Positions 9,237 through 18,276 of a stretch of DNA of 64,000 bases are shown piece after piece (position 1 is the first letter of the stretch; every line of letters begins with the position of its first letter). The DNA comes from Cyanobacteria bacterium UBA6446. Lineage in GTDB: Bacteria; Cyanobacteriota; Vampirovibrionia; Gastranaerophilales; Gastranaerophilaceae. The stretch lies in contig DJOE01000023.1 of assembly GCA_002438405.1 (NCBI GenBank), positions 1 through 64,000 on the forward strand, given 5' to 3'. The position numbers and the translations under genes are program-made. The notes under the pieces were generated by a model. It was not told where the DNA came from. It saw only the letters and a list, made by a program, of their open reading frames with translations, and made no database searches.

Positions 9237-9821
9237 TTACTTATCAAAATCTACATTCGGAAATTTCAAATAGAACAAATCCGTTTTTTTGATTTCCAAA
9301 TCTTCGCCTTTTTGAACATAAGAAAACGGGCTTGCTTGGTAAGCCGAACTTACCGAAGACTTGAACCTATTATCTTCTTCATTTTTCACAGCCCCTGTCA
9401 CTGCTGCAACTCCGATAGACAATCCTTTTACAAAAAAGCTTCCGACACCTAATGCAGTGTTCTTGGCTAATTCGCCTTTATCAATTGGAGTTGTATAAGA
9501 TGCGGTTACATCAGTTGATATATTATAAGTTTTTCCATCAGGCGCAATGTAAGACTTTGGCTTGAAAGTAAAACTTGCATCTCTTTTCAGTCTTTTAGGA
9601 CTTACAACATCTACCAAATCACCGTTTACCGTAGAACCAGTGCCAATTGTCATAGTTGGACTAATTATAACCGGTTCAAGCAACTTGACTGATATAGATG
9701 CCGGTGGGTTATATGTCGAAAATTCACTTAACGACTGTACCACAACAGTTTGTGCGTATGCTTGGATAAACATACCTGTTACTATTAACAAAAAACATAA
9801 AAATATTTTTTTTTGCCACAT
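9237..9821 (-). CDS. Secreted/periplasmic hypothetical protein B (paralogue of A)
   Basis: 194 residues from the ATG at 9821, which has ACAGGT 8 nt upstream and gives a clean signal peptide starting MWQKKIFLCFLLIVTG and ending AYA. A TTG start at 9881 would overlap the end of uvrA and add unlikely residues. The mature N-terminus matches protein A. It has an extra ~50-residue insert with a hydrophobic glycine-rich stretch (GVGSFFVKGLSIGVAAVTGAV) that may insert in a membrane. It lies downstream of uvrA on the same strand, with a 36-bp gap to protein A, so A and B are likely co-transcribed. Function unknown. Confidence 0.8.
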   Translation of the reverse strand: MWQKKIFLCFLLIVTGMFIQAYAQTVVVQSLSEFSTYNPPASISVKLLEPVIISPTMTIGTGSTVNGDLVDVVSPKRLKRDASFTFKPKSYIAPDGKTYNISTDVTASYTTPIDKGELAKNTALGVGSFFVKGLSIGVAAVTGAVKNEEDNRFKSSVSSAYQASPFSYVQKGEDLEIKKTDLFYLKFPNVDFDK

Positions 9822-9877
9822 ACTGTTACCTGTCTTTAACATACATAATAGCAAATTTTTTTTCAAATAGCAATATA

Positions 9878-12712
9878 TCAAGACTTGCGGAGATATTTTG
9901 CCAAATATTGACCTGTATAAGATTCTTTACAATTCATAATATCGTCAGGAGTTCCTTGAGCGACTATACGACCGCCGTCAACTCCGCCCTCAGGACCTAA
10001 ATCTATAATATGATCTGCAATCTTTATCAAATCAAGGTTATGTTCAATAATAAGAATTGTATTACCTTGATCTGCCAATGCGTGCAAAATTTTTGCAAGT
10101 TTGTCTAAATCAGCCCAATGAAGCCCAACAGACGGTTCATCTAACAAATACAAGGTCTTGCCTGTTGAACGTTTATTCAATTCAGAAGCTAATTTTATAC
10201 GTTGAGCTTCTCCACCAGACAGAGTTGTCGCACTTTGACCCAATTTCATATAATCAAGTCCAACATCATTAAGTGTTTGAAGTTTATTTTTTATAGACGG
10301 AATACTATCAAAAAATTCAAGAGCTTCTTTTACGCTCATATCAAGAACATCAGCAATTGTTTTTCCTTTATATTTAACTTCAAGAGTTTCCCTGTTATAT
10401 CTTTTGCCTTTACAAACATCACATTTCACATAAACATCAGACAAAAAGTTCATCTCAATTTTAACTAAACCGTCACCTTTACAAGCTTCACAACGTCCGC
10501 CTTTAACATTGAAACTAAATCTGCCTGCTTTATATCCACGAACTTTTGACTCATTTGTTTTTGCAAACAATTCTCTAATATGAGTAAATAAATCCGTATA
10601 AGTTGCAGGGTTTGAACGAGGAGTTCTACCTATTGGAGATTGGTCAATATCAATAATTTTATCAACATTTTCAAATCCCGTAATCTCATCAACACCTTGT
10701 GGTTTTGGCTTATTCTTACGGAGTTTGTGAACAGCATATTCATAAAGTAAATCCTGCATCAATGTTGATTTTCCACTACCTGAAACACCCGTCAAAATAA
10801 CTATTTTACCTAACGGGATATCAACATCTACATTTTTCAAATTGTTCAAATGCGCATTTTTTATATGTAAAACATTGCCATTACCTTCTCGAAGTTTCTC
10901 TGGAACAGGAATATATTTTTCACCACTTAAATATTTACCGGTGATAGATTTAGGTGCGGCGATAATATCATCAACCGAACCTTGTGCGATAATTTCACCA
11001 CCTGCAATTCCTGCTTTTGGTCCGATATCTACAATATAATCAGCACTTCTTATAGTATCTTCATCGTGCTCAACAACAATCAAGGTATTACCAAGATTTC
11101 TCAACTTGAACAATGTTTTAATAAGCATATCATTATCTCGTTGGTGCAAACCGATAGATGGTTCATCTAGGACATACAAAACTCCGCTCAAACCGCTACC
11201 AATTTGAGATGCAAGACGAATTCTTTGAGATTCTCCACCGGATAGAGTTCCTGCCATACGAGCTAAATCCAAATAATGTAAACCCACATCAATCAAGAAC
11301 TTTAACCTTGCTCGAATTTCATCTAAAATTTGTTTTCCTATTTTCAATTGATATTCAGAAAGTTCTAAATACAAATCTGTAATGAATTGAAATTCATCAT
11401 CAATAGACATTTTAGTAAATTCGTAAATGTTTTTGTCCTTGATTTTAACTGCAAGCGGAAAAGGTTTAAGCCTTGCACCACCGCAATGAGGACAAGGTTT
11501 TGCAACCATAAATTTTTCAATTTCCTCTCGCCAATAATCACCGGAGGCATCATTGTAGCGTTTTTCTAAAAACGGAATTACCCCGACAAATGGCTGAATA
11601 TTTGTTTGATAACGACTTGTTCCGAATTGTTTTACTCGTATTTTAATCGATTCATCTGAACCATAAAGGATTATATCTTGCTCTTTTTTAGATAACTTTT
11701 CAAATGGTTTGTCCATATCAATAGAATAAGCGGAGCAAACGGAGTATAACAAATCATGATAATATGTTGTAGCACTACGAGTGGCCCAAGCATAGATTGC
11801 ACCTTGATTTATAGATAGAGTCTTATCCGGTACAACTAAATCGGGATCAACAACAAAATCTGCACCTAAACCTGAACATCTTTCGCAAGCACCATACGGA
11901 GCATTGAAAGAAAAAATTCTAGGAGTTAATTCTTCAAAGCTTAAATTACAATCAGGACATGCCAGTTTTTCGCTAAAAATAATTTCTTTATCCCCGACAA
12001 CATCAACAATAATAATGCCGTCAGACTTTTTCAAAGCGATTTGAACACTATCAGCAATCCTTGATTGCGCTGATTCTTTAACAACAATTCTATCAACAAC
12101 AACACTGATATCATGTTTTTTCGTTTTAGCTAATTCTATTTCATCTTCATCAAGATTAAAAATTTCACCATCAACTTTAACTCTGACAAAACCCTCTTGA
12201 CGAAGTTCTTCAAACAAAGAAGAGTATTCACCCTTTTTGCCTCGAACGATTGGAGCAAGAATTTGAATTTTTGTACCTTCACCGAGTTGAATTATCTTGT
12301 TAACAATTTCATCTAAGGTTTGTGGCTTAATTTTCTTTCCACAAACGGGGCAATATGGAGTACCTACTCTTGCGTATAGAAGCCTTAAATAGTCGTAGAT
12401 TTCAGTAATTGTACCAACAGTAGAACGAGGATTATTACTTTTTGATTTTTGGTCAATAGAAATTGCAGGAGAAAGCCCATCAATATATTCAACATTCGGC
12501 TTGTCCATTTGTCCAAGGAACTGCCTTGCATAAGTTGAAAGACTCTCAATATAACGTCTTTGCCCCTCTGCAAAAATTGTATCAAAAGCAAGAGAACTTT
12601 TTCCTGAACCTGAAACACCTGTAAAAACGATTAATTCATTTTTAGGAATTTCAAGGGAAACGTTTTTCAAATTATGTTCTTTTGCACCAACTATTTTAAT
12701 CTTATCCGCCAT
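9878..12712 (-). CDS. uvrA: Excinuclease ABC subunit A
   Basis: This is the damage-recognition ATPase of nucleotide-excision repair, with two ABC modules. Walker A GVSGSGKS is near 33 and again near 645. The ABC signatures LSGGESQRIRLA (~490) and LSGGEAQRIKLA (~832) are intact, as are the Cys-x2-Cys zinc modules (CPVCG, CPDC/CERC, CEAC/CDVC). About 944 residues, the normal family length. I chose the ATG at 12712 (MADKIKIVGAKEHN) because the promoter -10 at 12722-12727 puts the likely transcription start at about that codon. The ATG at 12721 (three residues earlier) abuts the -10 box. Confidence 0.96.
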   Translation of the reverse strand: MADKIKIVGAKEHNLKNVSLEIPKNELIVFTGVSGSGKSSLAFDTIFAEGQRRYIESLSTYARQFLGQMDKPNVEYIDGLSPAISIDQKSKSNNPRSTVGTITEIYDYLRLLYARVGTPYCPVCGKKIKPQTLDEIVNKIIQLGEGTKIQILAPIVRGKKGEYSSLFEELRQEGFVRVKVDGEIFNLDEDEIELAKTKKHDISVVVDRIVVKESAQSRIADSVQIALKKSDGIIIVDVVGDKEIIFSEKLACPDCNLSFEELTPRIFSFNAPYGACERCSGLGADFVVDPDLVVPDKTLSINQGAIYAWATRSATTYYHDLLYSVCSAYSIDMDKPFEKLSKKEQDIILYGSDESIKIRVKQFGTSRYQTNIQPFVGVIPFLEKRYNDASGDYWREEIEKFMVAKPCPHCGGARLKPFPLAVKIKDKNIYEFTKMSIDDEFQFITDLYLELSEYQLKIGKQILDEIRARLKFLIDVGLHYLDLARMAGTLSGGESQRIRLASQIGSGLSGVLYVLDEPSIGLHQRDNDMLIKTLFKLRNLGNTLIVVEHDEDTIRSADYIVDIGPKAGIAGGEIIAQGSVDDIIAAPKSITGKYLSGEKYIPVPEKLREGNGNVLHIKNAHLNNLKNVDVDIPLGKIVILTGVSGSGKSTLMQDLLYEYAVHKLRKNKPKPQGVDEITGFENVDKIIDIDQSPIGRTPRSNPATYTDLFTHIRELFAKTNESKVRGYKAGRFSFNVKGGRCEACKGDGLVKIEMNFLSDVYVKCDVCKGKRYNRETLEVKYKGKTIADVLDMSVKEALEFFDSIPSIKNKLQTLNDVGLDYMKLGQSATTLSGGEAQRIKLASELNKRSTGKTLYLLDEPSVGLHWADLDKLAKILHALADQGNTILIIEHNLDLIKIADHIIDLGPEGGVDGGRIVAQGTPDDIMNCKESYTGQYLAKYLRKS

Positions 12713-12721
12713 AATACTCAT

Positions 12722-12749
12722 ATTCTATCCCATAATAAACAAATTTCAA
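12722..12749 (-). promoter_or_regulatory. uvrA promoter immediately before the start codon
   Basis: On the minus strand: TTGAAA, 16-bp spacer, TAGAAT, with the last T of the -10 directly next to the first possible ATG (12721) and 9 nt before the second (12712). This predicts a leaderless or nearly leaderless uvrA mRNA. Confidence 0.45.
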
Positions 12750-12801
12750 ATAACATTACCTCCTATGAGAGAAATGGTTGGGTAGAGAGATAGTGTGAGG
12801 A

Positions 12802-12966
12802 TTATACGTCCTCTGGGATATAGAAAATATTTTTAGCAAGGATCTCTCGAGTATGGTCATAACAACAACTTTTGCGGGTTAATCTTTGATACTCTCTAAC
12901 AATATTAAGAACATCATCAACTGATAACCTCACAATTCTTCTTTCATTTTCAATAATTTTTGCCAT
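12802..12966 (-). CDS. 54-aa hypothetical protein with hairpin-sequestered Shine-Dalgarno
   Basis: A small ORF: ATG at 12964-12966, stop at 12802-12804. It encodes a basic, polar 54-residue protein starting MAKIIENERRIVRL and ending KNIFYIPEDV, with an adjacent Cys-Cys pair in the middle. AAGGAAGT lies about 9 nt before the ATG, a strong Shine-Dalgarno. The same bases form one arm of a 9-bp hairpin (12971-12979 with 13002-13010). I do not recognise the family. The N-terminal part could be a small helical or ribbon-helix-helix-like DNA-binding fold. It sits between uvrA and a large Gly-rich gene on the same strand. Confidence 0.6.
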   Translation of the reverse strand: MAKIIENERRIVRLSVDDVLNIVREYQRLTRKSCCYDHTREILAKNIFYIPEDV

Positions 12967-12970
12967 AAAA

Positions 12971-13010
12971 AATACTTCCTTTCTTCTTTTTCAAGAACTT
13001 CGGAAGTATT
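12971..13010 (-). promoter_or_regulatory. Hairpin with T run overlapping a ribosome binding site
   Basis: AATACTTCC (12971-12979) is the complement of GGAAGTATT (13002-13010). On the minus strand the stem is followed at once by TTTTTT and then the ATG of the 54-aa gene. It looks both like the terminator of the upstream gene and like an element hiding the Shine-Dalgarno of the next one. Confidence 0.55.
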
Positions 13011-13101
13011 TTTGTGTTTCTTAAATTTATCATTTATTTGATTTAAAAATAGATATTCAAATTTTAAATTATAGTCAACTGCTTTCAATATGAGTTCATT
13101 A

Positions 13102-14457
13102 TTAACCAGCTGGATAACGAGAATAATCATTAGCTGTATAATTTCTTGTTTTTGGAGCGGTTTTTGCTTGTTTAGCGGGTTCCGCACCACCTGGTCTGCC
13201 CTTATGAGTTCTACCAGCTTTATCAATCCAACTATCACCATTTACTTGTTTTACATTTGGTAATGTTTGGTACTTTCCATTCACAACTTTAAAGTGTTCT
13301 TTTTTAGATTCATTGTAGTAGATACCTTTTTGGTATGTTGCTCTTCCATTAAATCTTGCAGCCTCATTTAATTCTGATTGAGTATGTGTTGTATATTTAC
13401 CTTTTACAGTAGTTTTTGCGGCTGTCTTATTTGCACTGTTATAATTTTCAGCTTTATGCAAAATATTTTTATTAATCCAAGCTTGAGTTGGAATATCTAA
13501 TTTATTTAATGCAACTGCACCTTTAGAATCTTTCTTGAATGAACCATCTTCATTGAAAACACTTGGATTTTTCTTTCTTACGATTTCAGTTAATTCATTC
13601 ATTTGAGCTGAAGTTAAACCGTTCTTGATTTTAGAGTTTAACAGTTGTTGAGTTACAATTTCTCTTACAGCAGAATGACCTTTTTGAGCTGCAGCTTTTT
13701 CAACATTCTTAGGATCTATACCTCTTAAATGAGTATCATTATCTTTTTGCGACCTATACCAACCATCTGGTGATTTTCCTGAACTTGCAGATTTTTTTGC
13801 ACCAGAGGAACTACTTGAATGGCGTAAACCTTGTGGAGTTGTTGTTCTATTGCCATTATTATTAGAAACTTTACCACCAGCTCCGTTGCCGTCGTCACTA
13901 TCTTTTACAGAGTTATTATCTTTATCTGTTGACGGAGTATCTTTGGTTGTATTATCTGTTTCTGTTTTATCTTTTGGGGAATCGGTAGTTCCTTGCTTTT
14001 CTTTCAACAATTTTTCACACATTTCGTCAAAATTGCCGCTGTGGTGTACTGTTTGGTCTTTGTTAACCGCATCATATTTGCCGTTTCCGTCAGATGTGAT
14101 GTTCCAATCAGGATACATTTTTTGCAAGTCAGCCAATCTGTCACCACTTTTTGCTTGACCTGTCGGTTGTGCCATAGCAGTATTAAGAGCTCCGAATGGG
14201 CTAAATCCACCCATGTTCATTCCGAAACTATTGCCAAACATGCCTGACATTCCACCGCCAAACAAACCGCCAAATAATCCAGACATAAAGCCCCAAAATC
14301 CACTAGGACCATTTTTGATGGTGATATTCGTAGTTTCGGTATAAGAGTGATTACCCAAAATTGGTCCTCTTGGTCCTCCGCCCATTCTCATCGTTGGTCG
14401 GTATTGATTTTGTGCATATCTGATATTAAATGCTTTACCAAATCCGTAGATGCCCAT
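13102..14457 (-). CDS. Gly-rich, low-complexity hypothetical protein
   Basis: 451 residues from the ATG at 14457, preceded by GAGGG. Upstream in-frame codons to 14583 have no Shine-Dalgarno. The first 45 residues are basic. Residues ~55-105 are rich in Gly, Phe and Met (WGFMSGLFGGLFGGGMSGMF) and could associate with membranes. Residues ~165-255 are a Lys/Asp/Thr/Ser linker of low complexity. The C-terminal part is basic and contains a repeated shape (YNESKKEHFKVVNGKYQTLP, then a Lys/Gly-rich tail). There is no signal peptide. I do not recognise the family; the modular composition suggests a surface or structural protein. It follows a putative structured RNA. Confidence 0.75.
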   Translation of the reverse strand: MGIYGFGKAFNIRYAQNQYRPTMRMGGGPRGPILGNHSYTETTNITIKNGPSGFWGFMSGLFGGLFGGGMSGMFGNSFGMNMGGFSPFGALNTAMAQPTGQAKSGDRLADLQKMYPDWNITSDGNGKYDAVNKDQTVHHSGNFDEMCEKLLKEKQGTTDSPKDKTETDNTTKDTPSTDKDNNSVKDSDDGNGAGGKVSNNNGNRTTTPQGLRHSSSSSGAKKSASSGKSPDGWYRSQKDNDTHLRGIDPKNVEKAAAQKGHSAVREIVTQQLLNSKIKNGLTSAQMNELTEIVRKKNPSVFNEDGSFKKDSKGAVALNKLDIPTQAWINKNILHKAENYNSANKTAAKTTVKGKYTTHTQSELNEAARFNGRATYQKGIYYNESKKEHFKVVNGKYQTLPNVKQVNGDSWIDKAGRTHKGRPGGAEPAKQAKTAPKTRNYTANDYSRYPAG

Positions 14458-14600
14458 CTTAAAGCCCTCTTGTTTTGTACTTGTATATATATAAAGTATA
14501 TACAAATTAAATAATTGCATGATTATTAAAAATATGTAACATGTCTTAACATTTATAAGAATTTTATTTGGACTATTTTCCACGTTTTGGTCAATCTAAA

Positions 14601-14690
14601 GCCCTGCACCATATAAGGCGCAGTTTACCAAGTAGGTACTCCCATAGGATTTTATGGTTCATAGCACCTCTCTATTTTTCAAGAGAAAAT
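14601..14690 (-). ncRNA. Candidate structured RNA or structured leader (family unknown)
   Basis: On the minus strand four short hairpins follow each other: TCTCT/AGAGA, CCATA/TATGG, AGTACC/GGTAAACT (2-nt bulge) and TGCGCC/GGTGCA. The last pairs fully only on the minus strand, where it has a G-U instead of an A-C mismatch, which favours minus-strand RNA. It lies about 145 bp upstream of the Gly-rich gene start and just after the 219-aa gene. No known riboswitch core was recognised. Confidence 0.35.
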
Positions 14691-14717
14691 TATTTATAAA
14701 GAATTAATGTCAATTGA

Positions 14718-15377
14718 TTAAGACAAGAAAGATAAAAATGTATCTACTGCAGAAGTTGCCATTGAACCCCACCATGGTGAAGAACTTTTGTTAGACGAAT
14801 TATACCAATTACTATTATAATTATTACCGGCATTAGAATTTGAAGCAGCGGCATTTGTATAATTTAGAATATTGGCATTCATAACAGAGTTCAAATTATT
14901 CAAAAGTGTAATTGTATTAATTCTGTTTTTTAACTCATCAGAGTACAATTCATTTTGTTTTGACAATAAATTATCACTCAAATCGGCAATAGCTTTCGAC
15001 TTTTTATCTGTAATAGAATTAAGATTATCTAGGAATATTGAGTTGTCAAAATTCCCAAACCTTGAAGCTATATCATTTTTCAAGTTCGTTTCCATTGGAG
15101 TGTAGGTATTATTAATTTCACTAATACCTTGATTTCGAAGAGCATTAAGTTGATTACTCCATTCATTACGCTGATTATCACTAATGGAAAAAAGATTACC
15201 TAATGAGTTATACAATCCCTGCTGAATAGCATTATAAGTTTTTTGCTCAGTATCACTCATATTATAGTTACTGCTAACAATATTATTTTTTTTATCTTTA
15301 ACTGCTGAAGCAACTTGTCTTCCATTTACGGAAATTGAACCATTAGTATATTCAGGATATTTCGTTTTCTTTCCCAT
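14718..15377 (-). CDS. Asn-rich coiled-coil hypothetical protein
   Basis: 219 residues from the ATG at 15377, with AAAGGAC 9-10 nt upstream; a TTG two codons earlier is too close to the Shine-Dalgarno. The middle of the protein (about 45-170) is a long, mostly helical, Asn/Leu/Ser-rich region (SISDNQRNEWSNQLNALRN, FGNFDNSIFLDNLNSITDKK). A Ser/Asn-rich linker follows, then a short hydrophobic tail (WWGSMATSAVDTFLSFLS). This architecture resembles some phage virion structural proteins, but no phage genes adjoin it and I make no assignment. It shares strand and spacing with the Gly-rich gene downstream. Confidence 0.7.
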   Translation of the reverse strand: MGKKTKYPEYTNGSISVNGRQVASAVKDKKNNIVSSNYNMSDTEQKTYNAIQQGLYNSLGNLFSISDNQRNEWSNQLNALRNQGISEINNTYTPMETNLKNDIASRFGNFDNSIFLDNLNSITDKKSKAIADLSDNLLSKQNELYSDELKNRINTITLLNNLNSVMNANILNYTNAAASNSNAGNNYNSNWYNSSNKSSSPWWGSMATSAVDTFLSFLS

Positions 15378-15545
15378 ATTCAATATGTCCTTTCTTCAAA
15401 GGATCAATATTTTTATGGATTTCAATTGGCTAGGTGAATATATTATAACATTTTTTTTTAAATCTGTAAAGTTTAAAGTTTTCTTTATGCTCATTCAAAA
15501 TTACAGAACAATTAATTATCACGTTTACAAATTGATGATGCTCTT

Positions 15546-16829
15546 TTATTTATAAACTTCGTCGTCCCAATATTCAAGTTCAAGTTTCCCAACAACAATA
15601 GTATCGCCGTTTTGAACACCTTGATGTTTCAATTCGTCCATAATACCCATACTTATCATTATGTTTTGAAATCTAATAACTTGTTCCGTACTTCTTGGGT
15701 CTGTAACTTGTGAAATTCGAATAATTCTACCACCATCAACAACGTAAGTGTTTTTATTGACCTTGTGAACTTCCCACCAACCATCGTCATTGTTGGTAGC
15801 TTCAAAATCTTCTTCTACAACAACATCTGTTGTAGGTTTTTCGATTGTATTAACTTTATTTTCTAATTCGTGTTTTAAAGAGTCGAGATTTTCACCTGTA
15901 ACTGCGGAAATACAAAAGACTTCAACACCTAGTTTTTGGAATTCTTGTTTCAATTCTTCAAGTATTTCCGGTTCAATTGCATCAATTTTATTAATTGCAA
16001 CAATTTGGAAAAGTTTTGCTAACTTTTCAGAATATTTTTCAAGCTCTTTATTAATAATTTTATAGTTATTTATTGGGTCTTCTTCAGTTCCATCAACAAG
16101 GTGAAGTAAAAATCTGCAACGTTCAACATGACGCAAAAAGTCGTGACCCAAGCCAATTCCCTCAGATGCACCCTCAATAAGTCCGGGGATATCTGCGATT
16201 ACGTACCCGTCACCGGTAGATTTTCGAACAACTCCAAGATTTGGAATAATTGTTGTAAACGGATAATCTGCAATTTTTGGTTTAGCAGAAGAAACTCGAC
16301 TGATAAATGTTGATTTCCCGGCATTTGGAAGACCTAATAAACCAACATCAGCAATCAATTTCAACTCTAATTGCAAATTTCTTTCAATTCCAGGTTCCCC
16401 CGGTTCACAGTATTGTGGAGCTCGGTTTTGCGGAGTACAGAAGTGAGTGTTTCCTCTTCCGCCTCTTCCACCCTTGGCAACAAGTACGGTTTGTTTATTG
16501 TGAGTTAAATCTGCAATTACACTACCTGTTTTAAGGTCTTTCACAATTGTTCCTACCGGAACTTTTAAATATAAATCTTTTGCACTTTTTCCGTGCATAC
16601 TTTTCTTGAAACCATTTTCGCCATTATCAGCTTTAAAAATTGAACGATAAGTAAAATCTAACAATGTAGATAATCCCTCATCAGCGATTAGGTAAACACT
16701 TCCGCCTTTACCACCATCACCACCTGCTGGTCCGCCTTTATCTACAAATTTTTCACGGCGCCAAGCAACAACACCGTTTCCACCTTTGCCTGAAGATATT
16801 TTTATTTTTGCCTTATCGATAAATTGCAT
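15546..16829 (-). CDS. obgE: GTPase Obg/CgtA
   Basis: This is a conserved GTPase acting in late 50S ribosomal subunit assembly and stress control. The N-terminal glycine-rich Obg fold (FVDKGGPAGGDGGKGGSVYL) covers 1-158. The G1 loop GLPNAGKST is at ~165, switch DIPGLIEGAS at ~210 and NKID near 275. A C-terminal OCT domain (~348-427) is present. Length 427, normal for forms with OCT. It stands alone on the minus strand rather than next to rplU-rpmA as in many bacteria; those genes are at the far end of this window. Confidence 0.97.
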   Translation of the reverse strand: MQFIDKAKIKISSGKGGNGVVAWRREKFVDKGGPAGGDGGKGGSVYLIADEGLSTLLDFTYRSIFKADNGENGFKKSMHGKSAKDLYLKVPVGTIVKDLKTGSVIADLTHNKQTVLVAKGGRGGRGNTHFCTPQNRAPQYCEPGEPGIERNLQLELKLIADVGLLGLPNAGKSTFISRVSSAKPKIADYPFTTIIPNLGVVRKSTGDGYVIADIPGLIEGASEGIGLGHDFLRHVERCRFLLHLVDGTEEDPINNYKIINKELEKYSEKLAKLFQIVAINKIDAIEPEILEELKQEFQKLGVEVFCISAVTGENLDSLKHELENKVNTIEKPTTDVVVEEDFEATNNDDGWWEVHKVNKNTYVVDGGRIIRISQVTDPRSTEQVIRFQNIMISMGIMDELKHQGVQNGDTIVVGKLELEYWDDEVYK

Positions 16830-16977
16830 AGTATAAATCCTTTTGTTTCCATTCAGCTAAATAATACTATGAACATGCCTTGTCGTAAAGAGGATTGAGA
16901 AAGTTACAGAGTCACTGAATCAAGGAGAGGAAGAAAATTCTTAGTGTCCTAGAGGCTCATTATTTCCATTTTCCCAC

Positions 16978-17006
16978 TTGCAAGAAAAGCAGAATAATGC
17001 TAAAAT
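16978..17006 (+). promoter_or_regulatory. Promoter of the zinc-ribbon/radical SAM pair
   Basis: TTGCAA (16978-16983), 17-bp spacer, TAAAAT (17001-17006), followed by AAAGGGAG before the ATG at 17037. Confidence 0.55.
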
Positions 17007-17036
17007 TAAACTGTATAGTAGAAAAGGGAGTAAATT

Positions 17037-17210
17037 ATGGCAAGATTAATAAGACCTACTTGGGCAATCAGATGCGTTCAATCAGGTTGCAAATGTTTAT
17101 TTGAAGTTGCAAAATTAGAAGACGGTAAACAACAAGAAGTTGTTTGTCCAAATTGCGGTGAACACTACGTTTACCCTATCTATGACGAAGAGGATAACGA
17201 ACAAAAATAA
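17037..17210 (+). CDS. 57-aa zinc-ribbon protein
   Basis: A short ORF with a strong Shine-Dalgarno (AAAGGGAG) and its own promoter. It encodes 57 residues, MARLIRPTWAIRCVQSGC onward. Cysteines at 13, 18 and 20 and the pair CPNCG at 37-40 fit a four-Cys zinc ribbon, followed by an acidic tail. Small zinc ribbons of this type commonly bind nucleic acid or act as subunits of larger complexes. Its stop is directly followed by the ATG of the radical SAM gene, so the two are almost certainly co-expressed. Specific role unknown. Confidence 0.8.
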   Translation: MARLIRPTWAIRCVQSGCKCLFEVAKLEDGKQQEVVCPNCGEHYVYPIYDEEDNEQK

Positions 17211-17211
17211 A

Positions 17212-18159
17212 ATGTTCTTTAATAATACAGACAAAAGATACAACCAGTTTAGTGCATATTTGAAAAACAAATTCGGAGCAAAAGTGTATAAAATTACGCT
17301 TGATGCAGGTTTTTCCTGTCCTAATAGGGACGGTACAATATCCACAGGTGGTTGTATTTTTTGTGATGATGGGGGAAGTTTTTCTCAAGCACATTCAAAC
17401 CTTTTATCTATTGAAGACCAAGTAAAAGTAGGAGCAAAAACACTACACGATAGATTCAAGGCGGAAAAATTTATGGCTTATTTTCAAGCATATTCAAATA
17501 CTTATAAGCCGGTAAATGAACTCGAAAAAATCTATAAATCATCTTTGACACACCCTGATATTGTTGGTTTGTCAGTTGGTACAAGACCGGATTGCGTTGA
17601 TGATGATAAACTTAATCTAATTTCTGATATTTCAAAAGATTATTACACATGGATTGAATACGGCTTGCAATCAATTCACGATAAAACATTGAAAAAAATT
17701 AACCGAGGACATGATTACGATTGTTTTTTAAGAGCTTATGAAAAGACTAAAGAAAAAGGAATCAATGTTTGCGTTCATGTGATTTTTGGATTGTGGGAAA
17801 CAAGAGAAGAAATACTTCAAACAGCACAAGAGTTAGCAAGACTCGGAGTTGATGGGGTAAAAATTCACATGCTTTGTGCACTAAAAGACACAAAACTTGC
17901 TCAACTTTATGAAGCGAAAAAATTTGATTTTATGTCGGAAGAAGAGTATGTAAATTTGGTTTGTGATTTTCTTGAAATTTTACCTCCGGAAACAACTATT
18001 CACAGACTTGCAGGGAACGGTTTGAAGAAAAATTTAATAGCTCCAAAATGGCTTGGGGCAAAGCTTGATTGTCTTAATAAAATTGACAGAGAATTCATCA
18101 AAAGAAATTCATATCAAGGTTCAAAAAACACTTTACAAACGAATTCAAATGTGAAATAA
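17212..18159 (+). CDS. yhcC: YhcC-like radical SAM protein (TIGR01212 type)
   Basis: 315 residues from the ATG at 17212 (MFFNNTDKRYNQFSAYLK), which matches the usual family start. Earlier starts would overlap the zinc-ribbon gene. The radical-SAM cluster ligands lie in CPNRDGTISTGGCIFC (spacing C-x11-C-x2-C, plus flanking residues), and GGG-like and barrel motifs follow (FQAYSNTY, GTRPDCVDD, EYGLQSIHD). The substrate of this family is not established with certainty. One nt separates it from the zinc-ribbon gene, suggesting translational coupling and perhaps physical partnership. Confidence 0.88.
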   Translation: MFFNNTDKRYNQFSAYLKNKFGAKVYKITLDAGFSCPNRDGTISTGGCIFCDDGGSFSQAHSNLLSIEDQVKVGAKTLHDRFKAEKFMAYFQAYSNTYKPVNELEKIYKSSLTHPDIVGLSVGTRPDCVDDDKLNLISDISKDYYTWIEYGLQSIHDKTLKKINRGHDYDCFLRAYEKTKEKGINVCVHVIFGLWETREEILQTAQELARLGVDGVKIHMLCALKDTKLAQLYEAKKFDFMSEEEYVNLVCDFLEILPPETTIHRLAGNGLKKNLIAPKWLGAKLDCLNKIDREFIKRNSYQGSKNTLQTNSNVK

Positions 18160-18276
18160 TAAAGGTGTTATTATGTAACATTTTGTTAATGGTAGTCTAG
18201 TGTGTTAGCAAAAAAAAATTTTCACCGTTATTATACGAGCAGGAAAATTCATTTTGCAAATTATGGAGAATTAATT

